A DNA stretch of 64,000 nt from Phylloscopus collybita. Lineage: Eukaryota > Chordata > Aves > Passeriformes > Phylloscopidae. Positions 27,522 to 43,537 of the stretch are shown piece by piece (positions within the stretch are counted from its first letter, which is position 1; each line of letters opens with the position of its first letter). The position numbers and the translations under genes were made by a program. Location: NCBI GenBank assembly GCA_027886175.1, contig JAJNNQ010000004.1, forward strand, positions 18,023,501-18,087,500, in the 5' to 3' direction. A model generated the notes under the pieces. The model saw only the letters and a list, made by a program, of their open reading frames with translations, was not told the origin of the DNA and made no database searches.

Positions 27522-30500
27522 CTCACTCAGGTTATTCCTGATGGAAACAGAGCTGAAGTACACACACAAAAACAAAGATATATCGTTGTCTTTACAAAAA
27601 CCACTCAACTTGAAAACCCCAGGAAAACAAATGTTGCCTGTTTGAGTACAACCCTAAAAGAGAAACCAAGGCCCAGGGCAGACCAATTATTGTTTTGTTC
27701 CAAAAGCAATCTTTCTGGATCAAGGAAGAGACAAATCAATGTTCTGGCACATCATCATGTGAGCACAATCCTTTAGACGTTCTAAGAAAAAATCATTTTA
27801 AGGTAAGTCTGTAAGAACTGTTAATATGAGAGCCAGAATCCAGAAACAAAAATGGATTACTCTTTTTAATAGCAAGACCTTGAATGTAATGTACTGAAAG
27901 GTTTCAAAGTTTCTGGGTTGAAATTCTCAACAGATTTTAAAAAAGACTGTGAGATTTATACACAGTGTAGTATATAAAGACATAATGTAATTAAATAACA
28001 GAAATTCCTGGGTTGGAAAGATTTTGCAGGCTTCCTGAAAGACACAGTTGGTGGACTGTGGAAGGAAGCATTGCAGAGGGTGTGTGGCATTACACTGCAA
28101 AAAAATAACATGTGAAAAAAACAACACTGAAGGGACACACTCACACAACCGCAATTTTTTCCTTGAGGTTTCCTACACCTTCCACTTCATGCTTCACTCT
28201 GTGTTCTGACAGGATTATCCAGTTCCATTAGCCTGCTTGGATTTTCCTAAACGTGCTAAGCAAGCAAATATGAACTTCAGGAAGTGAATGAGCTGTAATT
28301 TACTCCAACATCAGCACACTAAATGAAGCTGCAATAATGCAGCGATCAATCTGAAATCACAATTAAGACAAATACAGATTCCAATTATCAAATTATCTTA
28401 ATAGGATATAGGAACAAACAGAATGATGAGACTAAGATTATATATGTGAAACAAAATTGTGGAGATTTTAGAGAAGACAAGTTCATTCTAATAAGAGCTT
28501 TTCAGAAATATTTAAGGGCAGATGGTGGCATCTGTAGCCTGCACACATCATCTGGAAGGGTCTCTTCTGGACTTAGGACCAGGCCCAAGGGATTCAGGCA
28601 GAGCAGGTAATGAAGTCACTGCTTCACAAGAGCTTTTCAAAAGCTTAAGTTCTGCCTCAGCCAAAATCCCGAACCATGGTTTGCTTTCAGAATGGAATGA
28701 GGATTCAGAATCCTCATTTAAATATTACAAACTTCCAAAGATAATGCCTGGAAATAATGACATTTCTCAGTTGGACTCACTGCTACCAGCAATGAATATA
28801 TACCAACAAAAAAAGAAATCTAAAGAAAATCCTATTATGTTTAATCCTGTTCCTTTCAAGATTAGGAAATTTAACTTCATGCTTTCCTCTGGACTATGTT
28901 GTCTCCTATAACTTTTGAAAATATTCCTTCATCAGTGGCATCTCTACCCTGAAATATGACATCCAGTGCTTTTACCTCATCCACAAAGGCAACCACCTCA
29001 ACAGAGGAAACAACTTAGGTGAGAACAAAATCCAACTCCATCTAGGCAGTTATCTCTACATTTGCCAACACAGCATACCTGAACTCAGTTTAATTTCTTT
29101 TATTATTAGTTATTTTTACACCTTTTGGGGAGCTTCCAAGAGAAATGCCATCCTTGTGTTTTACATCATGAATAAAACTCTTCTCCAGCAGTACTAACCC
29201 CTTGTAAATAAAGCTCAGTTACTGCTCCTATGTGAATTCCACCACCTGTATAATTTCCTAGCCTACACCTAATTCCTGATTAGTTCAGGATAATGATTAA
29301 AACCTACCCTGCTCAGCACTAGCTGAATGCATACACTCAGATGAGAACTGAGAGGGCTTACAAAAGGTTTGTATGTTGGGGAGGAAGGGCTTGCTTATAT
29401 TGCTTGTTAATAAGGACAGCGTTTCACTTTTGCTACCACCTCTTGGGAAATTTTACTGAAGAAAATACTTCTTGCTCATTATTCTTTACTTTTTCTCAGC
29501 TTCCTGCTAGCTGGAAACTCTTCTCTTTCAGGATGCATTAAAGAACTGTTATTTTTTAGGCAGAAGGGATGAAGTGTATTCCCAGACAAATAACCAGAGA
29601 GAACAATGAATAAATAGAGCCTTTCTTTTAAACCACTCCTGAATTACAAACTCAATTTATGAGTTTGAAAGCTGGGGATTTAGCCTGACTGTGCACTGTA
29701 TTTCATAGTAAATCAGATGTTTATTATGTATTTATTTATGTATTGTATATTCATTGAGTTATATTACGGTAGCAAATGACCGGCTGCATTCTAGGGACAT
29801 TTCAAAAAAGTCACCAAAAAAAACCCCACTCCTGAATCACAGAGCTTGAAACTTACTTTGAATCAAGCTATAAACAAACAAATATTAGGAAGAAGGAAAG
29901 GTCTTACAGGTACATTTCTACTCAGGACTCTGAATCCACTGTGGTACAAACTATTTCTCATGAAGGCAACATAACAGATGTGTCCTGTCTGGTTCAGGGC
30001 ATCAATCTTACAAAATCTTACAAAGTCTTGAAGCCCAGAGTAGTGGTCACCAATAACAAGTGTTCAGTTTGCTGATAATTTCATGTGTCTCCTCATTTTG
30101 GTGAGACTTTCACTTTGTGGATGTTGCACTGCAGGGCACACAGCAGCCATCAATCAATACCAGTGTTGATACAGGAGGACAATTTATTTCACTGGTGTTT
30201 TACCAAACCCATCTCTCATTCTGCCACCTGATGAGTTACTCACATCTACTTAAATACTGCCTGAAACTGGATACAACCCTTTTTCTCTAAGTATATTTCT
30301 GATGTACTTAAATTCCTTATTCAAAGAGCTGCATTTACACAAACATGAGGGAAGCAGTCACCACTGATAAAACTGTCTACCAGATAAGAAAATAACACTC
30401 CACTGAACAAAACAGCCTCTCTTGCAGTTCATACAACTAGACCCAAAAATCCCTTTTCCTGCTCCAAATACAACTTTGTGTTTTTAGACTCAAAATGCAC

Positions 30501-31100
30501 CTTTAAGACCATCTGCATGAAAAGGAAGCCCACAGAGGAAACAACATCTAAAACATTTCAAAACTGGGTAAGAAAAAAGGAAATTTTCCTATCTAGTGCT
30601 GAGGTGAATCTCATACAACTTCCACAGCACAATCAGATTGAAAGGAAGTTGATTTCCATTTACAAATTGTAGGCATGACAGATTTGTTGGACGTTTTTAA
30701 GTCCTCTGACACCAAGACAAACAAACATTCAGAAAGTGACAGCCTGAAAACATTACAGGTCACTTGACAGAGAGTGTGAGACAGCAAGTTAAAGAGCACA
30801 AATGGAAAAGAACAAACTGGCATCTTGCTCCAGGCAACTGATTAATCATTATTTGATAAGAGCCTGATCCTTTTGGGTTTGATGTCGGATCAGGTCGCAG
30901 TTGTCCTCAAGGACAATCGAAATTTGTGTTTACTTTCAGTGGAATAAAGGACTAAAAATCAAAAAAATGTTTCTTCTTCAGAAGAGTTCTAAATATTAAA
31001 GAGATATTATTATCCAGTGGATCTTTAACTGCAAAGAGGGAAAAAGAAAACCCACAACAAACCACCCTTTTTGCTACTTTTTATTCAATTTCTCTGCAGT

Positions 31101-31148
31101 TCCAAGAGAATGCACCTCCAGGAGAATGCACATCCAAGAGAATGCACC
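31101..31148 (+). repeat. 16-bp minisatellite, three copies
   Basis: Three tandem copies of a 16-base unit tccaagagaatgcacc at 31101, 31117 and 31133. The first and third are identical and the middle one has two changes. Intronic and short, so recent tandem duplication is the likely origin. Confidence 0.9.
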
Positions 31149-31951
31149 TTTTTTCACCTGGCTTGAATTTGTTCCACTGGCAAAGCAAAATCCTATGGAA
31201 ATGCTTTTACTTCATTCCTGATACCCCAGCAACCTGAAGAACTCTTGAACCTCTAAACTTAACTGGCTCATGGCACAATGAAGGGGCTTCATTCAATAGA
31301 CAGCCACCACAAAGAACGTAAAAGAATGATGAACAGGAAAAAAGGAACCATCAATATTTATAAAATATTTGGAATTATACTGCAGCCAATCACCAAAATG
31401 CTAAAAGGAGTTGATGGGACCACTTAGAGAAAGCAGGAAGGTATTACAGCAATGTGAACTGGACAAATTTAACACACGTGCTTGTGTTAAATGTTTGGGA
31501 ATGTTTGGAGATGTTCTTTACCTCAGTCTTATCTGATTGCTCCTGAATTCGTATCAGTACTTATTACTTTTTCAAAGTAAATCCCACAGATTAAAGGAAT
31601 TTCAGCATATTTTTTCTGCAGGGGAAACTTCTTGCAAACATCAAAATGTTGCAGAAAATCTTAATTATTTTTTGTAATTTTTTTTTGTCCCTTACAGGTA
31701 AAAAGAAAGCTTCACTGTGAACTATTAATGTTTGCTCTGGTCCATTTAAAGTGATTCATTACATTGCTAAAATATCAAAGTTGAATTAAATTTGGCTCAT
31801 CCTTATTCACAGTTGAGTTGCAAAGTTACAGGACAATATGTCACGACCAAAATCTAAGTAATTTTGGAAATGTTCATGCAATTTCTTGCCACAGAACAAA
31901 ACACAAAATTAAACACAACAAAAAAGAAATAAAGAGATGAGGAAAGAATTA

Positions 31952-32278
<327 letters not shown>

Positions 32279-35200
32279 TCAGTACAAAGGTTACAACTGC
32301 AAAATATGTGTTGTTCTGCTTCCAAATAGGACATTTTTATGGATATTAACAGTAATATTAATAATTATCCATTGATAATAATACCAATGGATATCTGAAA
32401 ATCCATTTAATGAATATTATTAATGTCATACCAACACTTCCATTAAATTATGCCTTTCCAGTGGTGAAGATTTGTCACTGACAGACAATACAACCTGCTG
32501 TATAAAATTTTTATCTACTGTGGGCATTTTTATTTGAAGAGATGAACAACTTTATGAAATGATTTCTAGGAAAAACACACAGTGAAATCGAGTTTGCTGT
32601 GAGAATCTGTGATCTCACTGCTCAAGTGAAGTCGTGTCCCCCACCTCACACACATACATTCTAAAGGTAAATTGTGCATAACTATCAATAACAAAATCAT
32701 ACAGTATGACATCTCATTTTCTTTGCCTTTTATTATAAAATTCTTTTCTGTGGATTCTTTCCTGCACAGTCACACACTTCATGCCTCAGGCTGCCTGTAT
32801 TAGGTTCACAATTTGGGGCACAATCTCAACTCTGTAATTTCACTGAAGTTACAAAAATGTAATGTGTACAAACAAACTGACAAACAGCTTTGAGGAAATT
32901 AGTGAGAAAAATGCCACGGAACAACAGAAGTCTTGTGGGTTTTTTTCCTTAGGAAGTGTGGAAGCCTAGAAAGGAGACTGAGATTGACTTTCATCCCAGC
33001 AGCCATCATTAAAGGTTTGACATAATGCTTTTAAATAGAAAAATGTGGTGCTTTCTTTTCCCTACATGAAAAAAAAAAAATTAACAATTATTTTGCAAAC
33101 AGAGGAAGGGTGCAAGCTACTAAAGGAAATATTGGTTTGCCTCAAAGCAAGAGCGTTTTAGTCTGCTCTTTTCTTTTGTGGGGTTGTTTGGAGCCACAAA
33201 GTCACAAATCACTGGGAAAAACACATCTGCTCCAGGATTAAACCCGCTCTGCTGACAGTGAATTGTGGCTGATGAAAGTGTTTGCTGCACATATCAACCC
33301 CCAAGAATAAAAGACACAAGTGATTCGCTGAGCTACAGAAACCCTGCAGCCTGGCTTCCCCGTGGCTTTTCCTTGTAACAGCTCCTTCCATGTGAATTCT
33401 GGCCATTAACAGGGCAGAGCTCTGCTCCAGACTCCCCCCAGACCTTCCCCTCTCATTTGAGAGCCTGCCTGGTGTCACATTTCTAATTCCACACCACTTC
33501 TGAGATCCCAGGCTCTCTGCACAACACCAACCAGCCCGCAAACTAAACAGGGGACAGAGATATACAGGGAAATCCTAAAAAATCCCCGTTCCTTTTTGAG
33601 ATTACACTAAACCCAAAAGTGATCCTCCAGGAAACAGTCAGCAAACTGCAGAATAAAGCATGGAAATTTGGGTGAATGTTCTATTCACAACGTGTGTGTA
33701 GCACTTGGATACTGCTGAGTAACTGTCACTGCACAAGCTACAGGCAAGCACAACAAAGCTGAAAATACCTTCTAGTGGAAAGAGGCCAAGTATTCCACCT
33801 GGATTTGCCCATTAAAACTAATGGGAGAGTACATAAATAAACTTTTAAAATTTGGTTCTTAAAAGTATGATTGAAAACTTAGTAACAATTTTTCCAAGAA
33901 ATCCTCTCAACTGAAGCTTCGGTGACCTAAGAGCAAAGCTGGTAGCTCGTAAAGATCATTTAGAGACAAAAACCAACACTGTGATGGATATTACTTTACA
34001 AAATCAAGATTTTGAAACAATATTTGCCTATATAGTACCACAGCAGTGGTAATATCTAATTCTCAGTTTACTGAAAACAAATTTAACCTGCTTGGTTAGA
34101 ATTTCAAGCTTGGACTATTTGAGTCGCTCATCTCAAGATAAACCTGGTACAGTTCAGTCTTCAGTGACATTTAACTGCACAAAAGGAAATGAAAGTTTAA
34201 TGGCAAGAATACATTAAACAGGTAATAATGGCGCATTACTGAATTATTGAGCATAGTCTAAAAATTTTAGAAAAAGCATGAACTGCCTTAGAGTCAGCAG
34301 ATTACTTCATAAGCAACTTACCAAACAGAAATACATATAAATGTACAAATTAATTTAGTGAAGCCTTTAAAAACAATCTGACACAATATAATACAAACCC
34401 AAAAATGACCAAAAAGTCCGAAATAAAGAAAAATACTTTGACAATTCCAGATATGCAGCCTGTTCTTGGAGACACATCTCCCAGTTCTCCACTGATGTTG
34501 CACACTCACATAGGAAATAATAGCAAGCACTAAAAAAAACCCAGTACTGCCACTGAAAGTAGATATTTTAAAGCACCACTCTAGAAATAGACACTGTAAT
34601 TTCCACATTATTATTATTTATCTATTATGTACCAAACTGCAAGTAAGAAATATCTTTAACAGATGACCTGCAAGACAAAGGGATGTCAGCAAGACAGATG
34701 AACAAAAAAGAGAATTGAGTATTTCAACTGTGCTTAATTTTGAAGAAGACAAGGCAGAGCTGTAAAGACAATAGTTCTCAGTCACAGGCCATGCAATATT
34801 AACAAAGTTACTGTCACACTCTGTGCTTCACCCAACCTTCCCACTTCTAAAATATTAGTAGTTTAAAACATTCCCTTGAAATGTAATGACTGAGCCAATG
34901 GAGTAATTCCAGGGGAGCAGTGCCAGATACGCCAACACTATTTCATGAAAAAAAAAAAAAAAAGAGTGAGGAATCTGAGGTATGCCAGCCTGGTGTAATA
35001 GCAATATTTAATTCCAACAGCTTTCCTGGAGAGACTTAAGATTTATCAAGTGCTCATTTAAAAACCCTGAACTTAGTTTCATTCTCGCCACTCTAAACCA
35101 AAATAAAAATCACAGATTTTTTCACTAACAAGTTTAAAAGTGCTTGTTCAAGTAGGAGAAAGTACTTTATTCAGAAGCTTGGTTTTTCCTCATTTTCTTG

Positions 35201-36706
35201 CATACCATTGCACAGCAGGGTTTTGGACTGAGGAACCAACCACCAGGCTAAATATCTATTTTAACTTGTTAGAAGAGAAAGTTTGAGTCAATGGTGTCAT
35301 CTTTAATGAAGGATGCACAAGAGCTCTTAGTTTCTAATCTCCCAGCTCATTCATAATAGAGCATTCTTGGAATTGCACTGTGGCAATGCAAACAGAACTT
35401 GGTAACTGAAGACAGAAATTCAGCTTTAACAGCAGTAAGTCATTTCCACTGATAGCTCTATTTTCACCTGCTATCAGGATGTAAACACATGCTAACAATT
35501 TTATCACTCACGCTCCATCCATAATGCATCTCTGTGACTGCACAGCAGCCAAGACTTCTGGAGCATACACAGATAATTATGAACCACAATTACATCCCTA
35601 ATCTTTTCTTCCTGTTGGAAGCCTTTGTAAAAACAAAACCAAAAAATAATTTGCAGAAATCTTCATTGCGATACGCTTCACTCTACCCAAATTAGAAGCC
35701 AAAGAAACCAAGAGCCATAGCAGGAGCCCAACTTGATCTGTGTAGACAAAATCATGTGCTTCTGAAAAGCTTAAACATTCCCTAATAAAATACCCATAAA
35801 AAGCTCAGTGTGAGAATTTCTTCCTCATTACAAAGCAAATTACCTCATCATTCAGCATTTGACAGAACAGCTCAGGAAAAATACCCAAACAAACCAAACC
35901 ACAAAAGAACAGTGGATTCTCAGCTATCTTTGAGCAAGGAGGGGTCTCCCTCCCCCTTTGTTCCATTAGTATCTGAAATTATCATTAACTATCAGAATTA
36001 TGTAACACAATTGCACTCACTGTAAAAACAGAAGATTTCTGTGGGGTTTGTGCTTGTGGAAAATGAAGCACAGAGAGGTCACAACCATCCAAGACAACCC
36101 TGGCTCTGACCTGCTCCTTCTCCCAAAATCTCAGAACACCCCTTAATTCATGTTAATTAAGATGAAGCTTTCTGACTTGAGCCTAAATGGCCATAAAACT
36201 TTCATCTTGGAAAACACTAAAACATCTGTCAGTGTTTACTTCCTCCCAGCTCTAAGCAATCATACTGGTTCTGAACTTTGCTGCATTCAAGCTTCTCAAT
36301 AATGAAAAGACAATTTCCATTGATTCCACCAGATTGTTATGCACGGGAGAAAGCTTTTGTCAACATCATTTCAATATTACTTTTTTTATTTATACTCCTG
36401 TTAATGAGGACACAAAGATCACTACTCAATTCTCTAAAAGACCCAGATGAAGTTTCTGGGCAAAAACTGATAAACAAGGGCATACTCTATAAAATATTCA
36501 GCCCAAGGAGCAAAGCTCCACAGGCTGTGTTGAACTGTTTTATACTGGGGAAGTTGGCTCCATGATTTTGGTGGCAAATTAGAAATTTCCTGTGGTAGCA
36601 AAAAGAAAACTTTAAAAATAAGGGGGGGGGTTGGCTCTCCAAAGAGAACACAAAAAAACCAAAATTTATAAAGCCACAGGCTAGAGAAAAGGCAAGATCA
36701 TATCTT

Positions 36707-36729
36707 AAAAAAAAAAAAAAAAAAAAAAA
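36707..36729. repeat. Poly(A) run, 23 bases
   Basis: Simple A homopolymer inside the U12-type intron. A run of nine G lies about 80 bp before it, near 36623. Confidence 0.85.
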
Positions 36730-39700
36730 GGCACTCCGAAATTAGAGCTAGGCATTAACTTAAATTAACCTGAACCACCTGTGGGTCTTATTATTCAAAG
36801 AAAAAGAACTCAGATTTTTTTTCCCCATTATTGTAACAGAGAAATAATCCCCGAATTCCATGCTCCCATTTTAGAAAGTTTTTACAAGATCTACAACCCC
36901 TGAAAGCAAACCAAACCTTTCATCAAGGCAAAATAAATGCTTTATCTCCACTGATGATATCACCAAAGTTTTGAAACTGCCTTCATACTGCCTGACAACA
37001 AAAGTCATCTAGTTCTTAATGCTCATTTGCGATATTTTGATTTTTAAATAATTTGAAGTAGCATGAAGAGTGGTATTTGCTGCTTTTTTTAAAACTCAAC
37101 TCTCTTTTTTATTTTGTGGTGGTAAACAATTAATCACTATTCCTGCATTAATTAGAAGGCAACACAGAGAACATGATAGTCAAGCATGTATCAGACAGAA
37201 AATGTTGCCAGAGTAATGGATTTGTAGCATCCCTTCCCTGGAGAACAATTAGATAAAATCTCTTTAGATGAATAAAAACAAGAAAGAAAATAACAGAAAT
37301 GCAGCTTGTACAAATGAAATGCTGTTGTAAAACTTACTTTGCATATTATATTCAAATTAGTTGTGACTGTTTCAAATAACACAAAGTGCTGACATGTTCC
37401 AACAACAATAAAAAAAAAATTTTAGGTATTTCAGCAAAAGCCTGGTGGCCACTCCTACAAATATTCTATTAGCTTTGGATCACAAAATCAGATGCCTTAA
37501 ACAATAATTACAGCTTGCTGTGCCCTGAATCTTTCAGGGAAGCTGCTGCCATGTTCCCTCTCTTTGATCATGCAGCTTTTCCTCACTTCAGCTGGGTTTA
37601 ATTAAGGGAGGGATGTTTGAGTTGTCTCTTTTCACCAGCTTCAATCAGGAGATTTGATGGTTACTTCATTGAGAGAAAGTTTTTGGTAAAGGTTGGGGAA
37701 GGAAAGGAGAAATGCTACCCCTGTGTTTTTTAGGTTTCCTTTAGGACTGCCATGGCAGAAGCCCTCAATTTCTTCTTTCGAGAAATCTGAAAAACTGCTG
37801 ATTGTAAAATGTTTCAAGAGCCCAGATGCTCCAAATCAAGGAGGAAAAGGAATTTTATGTCACCTGAGAAAAAAAAAAAACAAAAAACAAACCATAAATA
37901 CCTTTATTCAAATGGAGATTTGTTTAGCACAAACAACTGCTGCAATGAAGTGTTCACAAACTCAAGCAGAGGAGAAAAGAAAGTGAAAGATTAACTAAAA
38001 TTTATTTATTTCGCACCTAAATGGTACTTTGAATAGCAGGTGCCTATGTAAAACTACATGTCAAATATGATTTGGGTGCTGTATGTCCCTCCATCCCTCC
38101 TTCCTAGAAATGGTTCCACATTTTTGGGATTAATAACTTATTGGGCAGTCATCTTCTAGAAGCTCACCACTGCCTGCACACAAACAGCCCTGTCCTCAGT
38201 GACTGGGATTAAAACGAAGAAAAGTCAGGAAACAGACAACAGATCCTTGAAACCATCCCTTAAACAACTGTTTTGGCCAGAGGGAAAAACCAAGAGCAGA
38301 CTCACAGGGCAACACCAGGATCTGAAATCAAGATTTCCTTTACTCACAGGCACCTCTTGCTGCTCAGTGCCATCCTTCTCCTCCAAAACACTTAAGCCTT
38401 CATAAAAAATGTTTCCATTTGGAGTGTGGAGAAGTGTGGAGGGCAAAAAGCAGCTCCATCAACTCCAAGAGTTAAGCTAAAGCAAAATCTCAGGACAGCT
38501 TGATTTTGAGATCTAAGAGCTGCAGCTCCAGGGATTTATAGAATGCACTTCCCCTTCAATTTCTGATTTTAAAATAAGCATACAATAATAAGGGAATGGA
38601 TTTCTAGTGGATTATCACTCTAATAAAGCACAATCCTTAACAAAAAATACCTTTCAGTGATCTGGACAACTTGGTTTAACAAACTCAAGGACAAAAGCCC
38701 AGTTTCCCTCAGGTAATGATTCGCAATCAAGGGGCCATTAAATCTCTGTTCCAGGTACAGAAGTAGAGCTCTGTTCATTGCATTTTATTCTTTGGAATCT
38801 TTACATGATTTTTTGCTCCTGTATAATTTTCCATGTGCTGTTTAGACTGCTGTCAAAATGTTCTCTGTCCCCAGCCAGCCAACATAGGCTCTTTTTATTG
38901 TCTCCTCCTTCCCTGTCCCCAATCCTCTCTGGACCTTAGCGCTCAGCACAATTTTAGGGGATGTCTCAAGGTGCAGAGCAGAACAGAGCTCCCTGCTGGG
39001 GCTCAGCTCCATCCTCTTAGGGACTCAGCAAAAACCCGACAGATATCTCTGATCTATTGTCTGCAATTTAATACAAAATTAAGTACAAAAGTCCATACTA
39101 CACAATTTACAGATCACAGTTTTTTCAAGAAATAGAAAGTTAGGAAAAAAAGTGATTTTAAGTTCTTGATTGTCACATAGCTGCACCTCTTGCATATCAT
39201 TACTGTGGCCCCGTGTGCATAACATTATTATTGTTCCCATTTGTGGCATCTACCCATTTCTTCCTTTATTCACACTACAACGGAATGTACAGATTACCTG
39301 TACACTTCTGTTCACAGAATTCTAACTACAACCCAATATGAAAGAACCAATATAACCTTACATCTCCTCATATCACGGGTTCCCTTTGTAAAAAGGAATG
39401 AAAATCTGAAGGTAGAAATAAACTGTCAAAGAAAATTGATATTGTGCATTGCATAACACAATTTTCATTTATAATGTTCCAAAGTTCTTGTACTTTAAAC
39501 TTTATGAAAACTCTGCCTTAGTCCAGACCAGTAAAAATACAAAGGATCATTTTCCAAAGGAATTTGTCTCTTTTTTTTTTTTTAAACTGACATCAAATAG
39601 CTGTAAGAGAAATGAACATTGTGCAGTAAAACATGACACATTATTAGGTGCTTTTCAAATTCAATCCGAGCAAAGATTATACCTAAATAATCCTATAGTT

Positions 39701-42700
39701 ATCACCTGGAACACAGCAAGCACTTTCACTTTGCTTTAAGATGGATCAAAGACGAAAAAAAAATAAAGAAAAGAAATATTATGTGATAAGAAAGGAAGTG
39801 GAAAGCTCTTTAAAAAGCACTGTTGAGTCTGGCAAGACAAGAGATTGAATTCTTTCTGTACAACTCTGAACAAGAGGGAAACAAGGAGAGAAAACCCCTT
39901 TAGAGAGCAACAATAAGGTAACTAAAAACGAGTCCCACCTGACCCTGAAAATCCAACTGAAGTGCTAAATTCAACAGCTGGGAAAGTTTAGAAAAGCTTT
40001 TATTAGACATGACTGAGGGCATATACACATGAAGTTTTATGGTGGTTCACAGATTCAATATTCCAATAAAAAATCATAAGATTTTTTTCATGAATTACTA
40101 TCCCTTTTCTTTCATATTTTTTGTCTCTGTGTACTGCTTGTACTTTCCCTACCCCCAGGCCTGCCCACAAGTATTTCTGTGAGATCCCATCACCCCCCAG
40201 CCTTACTTTCAACCCTACCCAACAATCTGCAGAGTGCCCTGATTTCTCTGGTGTATGGGCATCTCTACAAACAGAAAAACATGAAATCAGCACTCTCACA
40301 ATCAGCCATCTCTGCACCAAAAAATAAAGAATATACCCTTGGCAAAGAGTATAATTAATTAATTTTACTTTATGAGGAACATGTTGCTAAAACTGCAGTT
40401 CCTGCTGTGTTGACTTTCTGGATTTTTACCTCATAAAAAAGAGCAGACAGCGCACAATTTATCCTGCCATAAACCACATCCTCCTAGATGCACAAGTCCA
40501 TTCCTGTTTTTCCTCCATCATAGTGGAGAAAAACCTCTCCAAATTTTTTCCTCACACTATTAGGTCTTGATTCCTGATCCATCATATTTGTCTTCTTTGC
40601 ATGTGAATTATTTACTGATTTTTTTTTTTTTTTTAATCTGGTAATTCAACTGATAAACTAAACTTTGTTACAGGCATTCTCTGAGGCAGGTAGATAAAAA
40701 TGGATCTCCCAACAGCCCCTGAAGAACCTGAATGATCCCTTATACTTACTGAACATTTTGTTACCTCTCACCATGCTGTGTTCACACCCTTAAGGCAGCC
40801 TGGATTCTGAGGCTGAGCTTGTCTCAAAGCAAATCAACAATTTTCACATTACTGGTCAAGCACTGAAATACTGATTTACTAATAGCTCCCTCTTGGCTTA
40901 TATCACATTTTGTTCATAAAAGAATGGAATATCTCATGATCAATTATGCAGGCCTGGGTAGAATTCTTTTCCCAACAATGAACATCAAGATAATAAAATA
41001 CGTAGATATAATAAAGGAAATAAAGCCAGGTACCAAGCAGAGTACTGTAAAAAACTCATATTAGGATAAAAATAAACACCTGGAATCTTGCCAAAAGAGA
41101 CCTGACCAATTTTAAGTTTTTCATATTCCATTTCACCCAGCAACATGCAGACTACATCAAATTAAACAATTCACATGAAATATCTAAACAGCATGTCTGT
41201 TACTTGATGGTTTGCAATAAAAACAGACTAGTAATTCTTTGGATGCTGAGTGCACCACGGAGGAAAACACAGAATTTCAGTATACCTTAAGGAAAATTTC
41301 ATGCTTGGAGTGATTAAAGCCCCCCCCCAGAATCACCCACATTCATCCCAGAAAGCTTCACCATGGCTCATTAAAGCTGAGAAAAAGAGGCTGCAAAACA
41401 AAGTGGGGGGCTGAGGTTTGAAATGATGGTGTGGTGCTCTGGTTCAAGATAAAACTGCTGCTCCACACACCCCGCAAGAAGCCCTTGTAATTCCACCCTG
41501 CTTCTTAAAACTCTCAGATTTAAGAGAACACAGACTGACAGTCCTTTCTACCAGGATTTCTCACATCTCTCTTAGAATTTACTCCAAATAAACAAAGCAG
41601 AGGGCAGAAAAATGAAAGCTAGGACTGCTGAAACCTTAATTCCGCAGCCATCTCCTATCACGGAAATGTTCATGTTATCCTGGCTCTCAATAGGGAAACT
41701 GGACTTGACCAAGCAGAAGATTAAAGTTGTTTTTCCACAAGGTTAAACTCATCTTTAATTGGGAAATACCTAATTCTACAAGGGTTACAGCTTTGGAACC
41801 ATGCATGCTAAAAGCACAAGAGTAAATGAAGGAAAAGCATTTCCCTTTAAATGGCCAGAGTGAAAACCTGCACAGCAATTCCGAAATTAGGTTTGGAATG
41901 GGATCATGACAAATTGATTGATTTTTCCCCCCCCACTAATTTAGAAAGATGATTATTTGGGACAATAATTAGCAAGACTGCCATTTACTGTATTAAACAA
42001 CAAACCAAACACAACTGGATTCAGTCATGACCAGAAAATGAGAGTAATTCTATTAGAACAGCAAAATAATTTGCCTTTCTTTTAGCATTATACTTTTAGC
42101 AGATAACTTTGTCCAAAGATTCACACCATTCACCTGCTGCACATCCCAGCAAACACAGGTAATGAGCTGCAGGTCTGGAATATTTATCTGCAGCAGAATC
42201 AGAACATTTAACCTCACCTGAATTCAATTATATCCATTGACCTTCATGACAAACATACAGTGTTTCACCAAACTGGACACCAGTTATGCAAATACTTCAA
42301 AGCTCTTTTAGTGGGGGGATTATTTGTTTTTTTATTCAAGGGTGAAAAATCAGGTAAGTGAAAGGATTAGAAAATGCCACAGGACCACAGAGGACATTTC
42401 TCAGTGGAAATCAAATTGAATGGCAACAGTCCTATCACAACTGTCAGTGAACAACAGGCACTTCAAATAAATAGACAAATTTCAGCTTCTGGGATTGTTT
42501 GTGTGAGTGTTGCATGGCTGCTCAGGGCTGAGATTTCAGAATGTGTTGCTGATGCTGTTCCCTTTAACTACAAGAGGTCCTGGCCGTATTTCTGACCCAC
42601 TAATTACAAACTTTTACCTATAAAAAGCAGCTCTACACACAGATCATTTAATATGCTGAGGAGACACACTCTCCCATGACTAAATAGACAACTGAAGTAC

Positions 42701-43537
42701 ATTTGAGCCCAACAACATCAAATACTGGTAGGTTTTCCCCCCTATAGCTTAATAATGCCAATTGAATATAAGTAACTAAATATAGCCCAAATTGTTTGTA
42801 ATCTGATTTTTAACTTGGCAAGGTCAGTCCTTCAATAGGATTCAAACTGCTGAGATGCCACAAGCTTAAACAATTAGCAGTGCAAAAAAAAGGAGAAAGA
42901 AAACTCTCTTTATTCACCAATGCCCTGAATTTCTGAAAAAAGCCTCTAGTTTAGAAAAGCAGATTATTTGTACAAACTAATTCTTCCTATCTTCTATCAG
43001 CAGGGGGATTTTCTGCCAGTGCTGATGAAATCCAGCAGCCCCTCAGATGCACTTCTCAGAATTACAAGCACGAGCAGTTAAATCAAGTGTGTCTTGGTTG
43101 CTTTGGCAGCCCCATTTAAATATCAGGCGAATGTTCAGAGATAAAAGGTTTTTAACTGTAACCTCTCAGAAGATGATTCACTGTCAGTTTCCTTTCCAAA
43201 AGTGCATTTTAGGGATCCTTTTCTCGCATTTGGGGCAATACAAAATAATGCAAATCTGGGGCACGCAGACTCGGGGGCTGTCAAACAGCCAAGCAAATTA
43301 CTGGAATCTCAAATCTAAGATTCAAATCACAAATTTTGCTGTCTAAGAGCTATAAAAACTTAGAAGAGAGCATCCTAGATGCAAAGTTTAACATATACCA
43401 CCCATGTGATACTTTTTCCTTTGCTCATGTTAACCAATTTGCATAAAATCCTACAGAATAGGTGGTACAAAGTGGATATTCTGAAGAACATTTTATTATT
43501 ACCAATGAATTCAAACTGACACAAGTCTGTAGCAGGG

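Noticed and set aside
28522..28911. 129-codon plus-strand open frame
   Set aside because: No family recognised. It could be a degraded retrocopy, but no parent gene, poly(A) tail or target-site duplication was seen.
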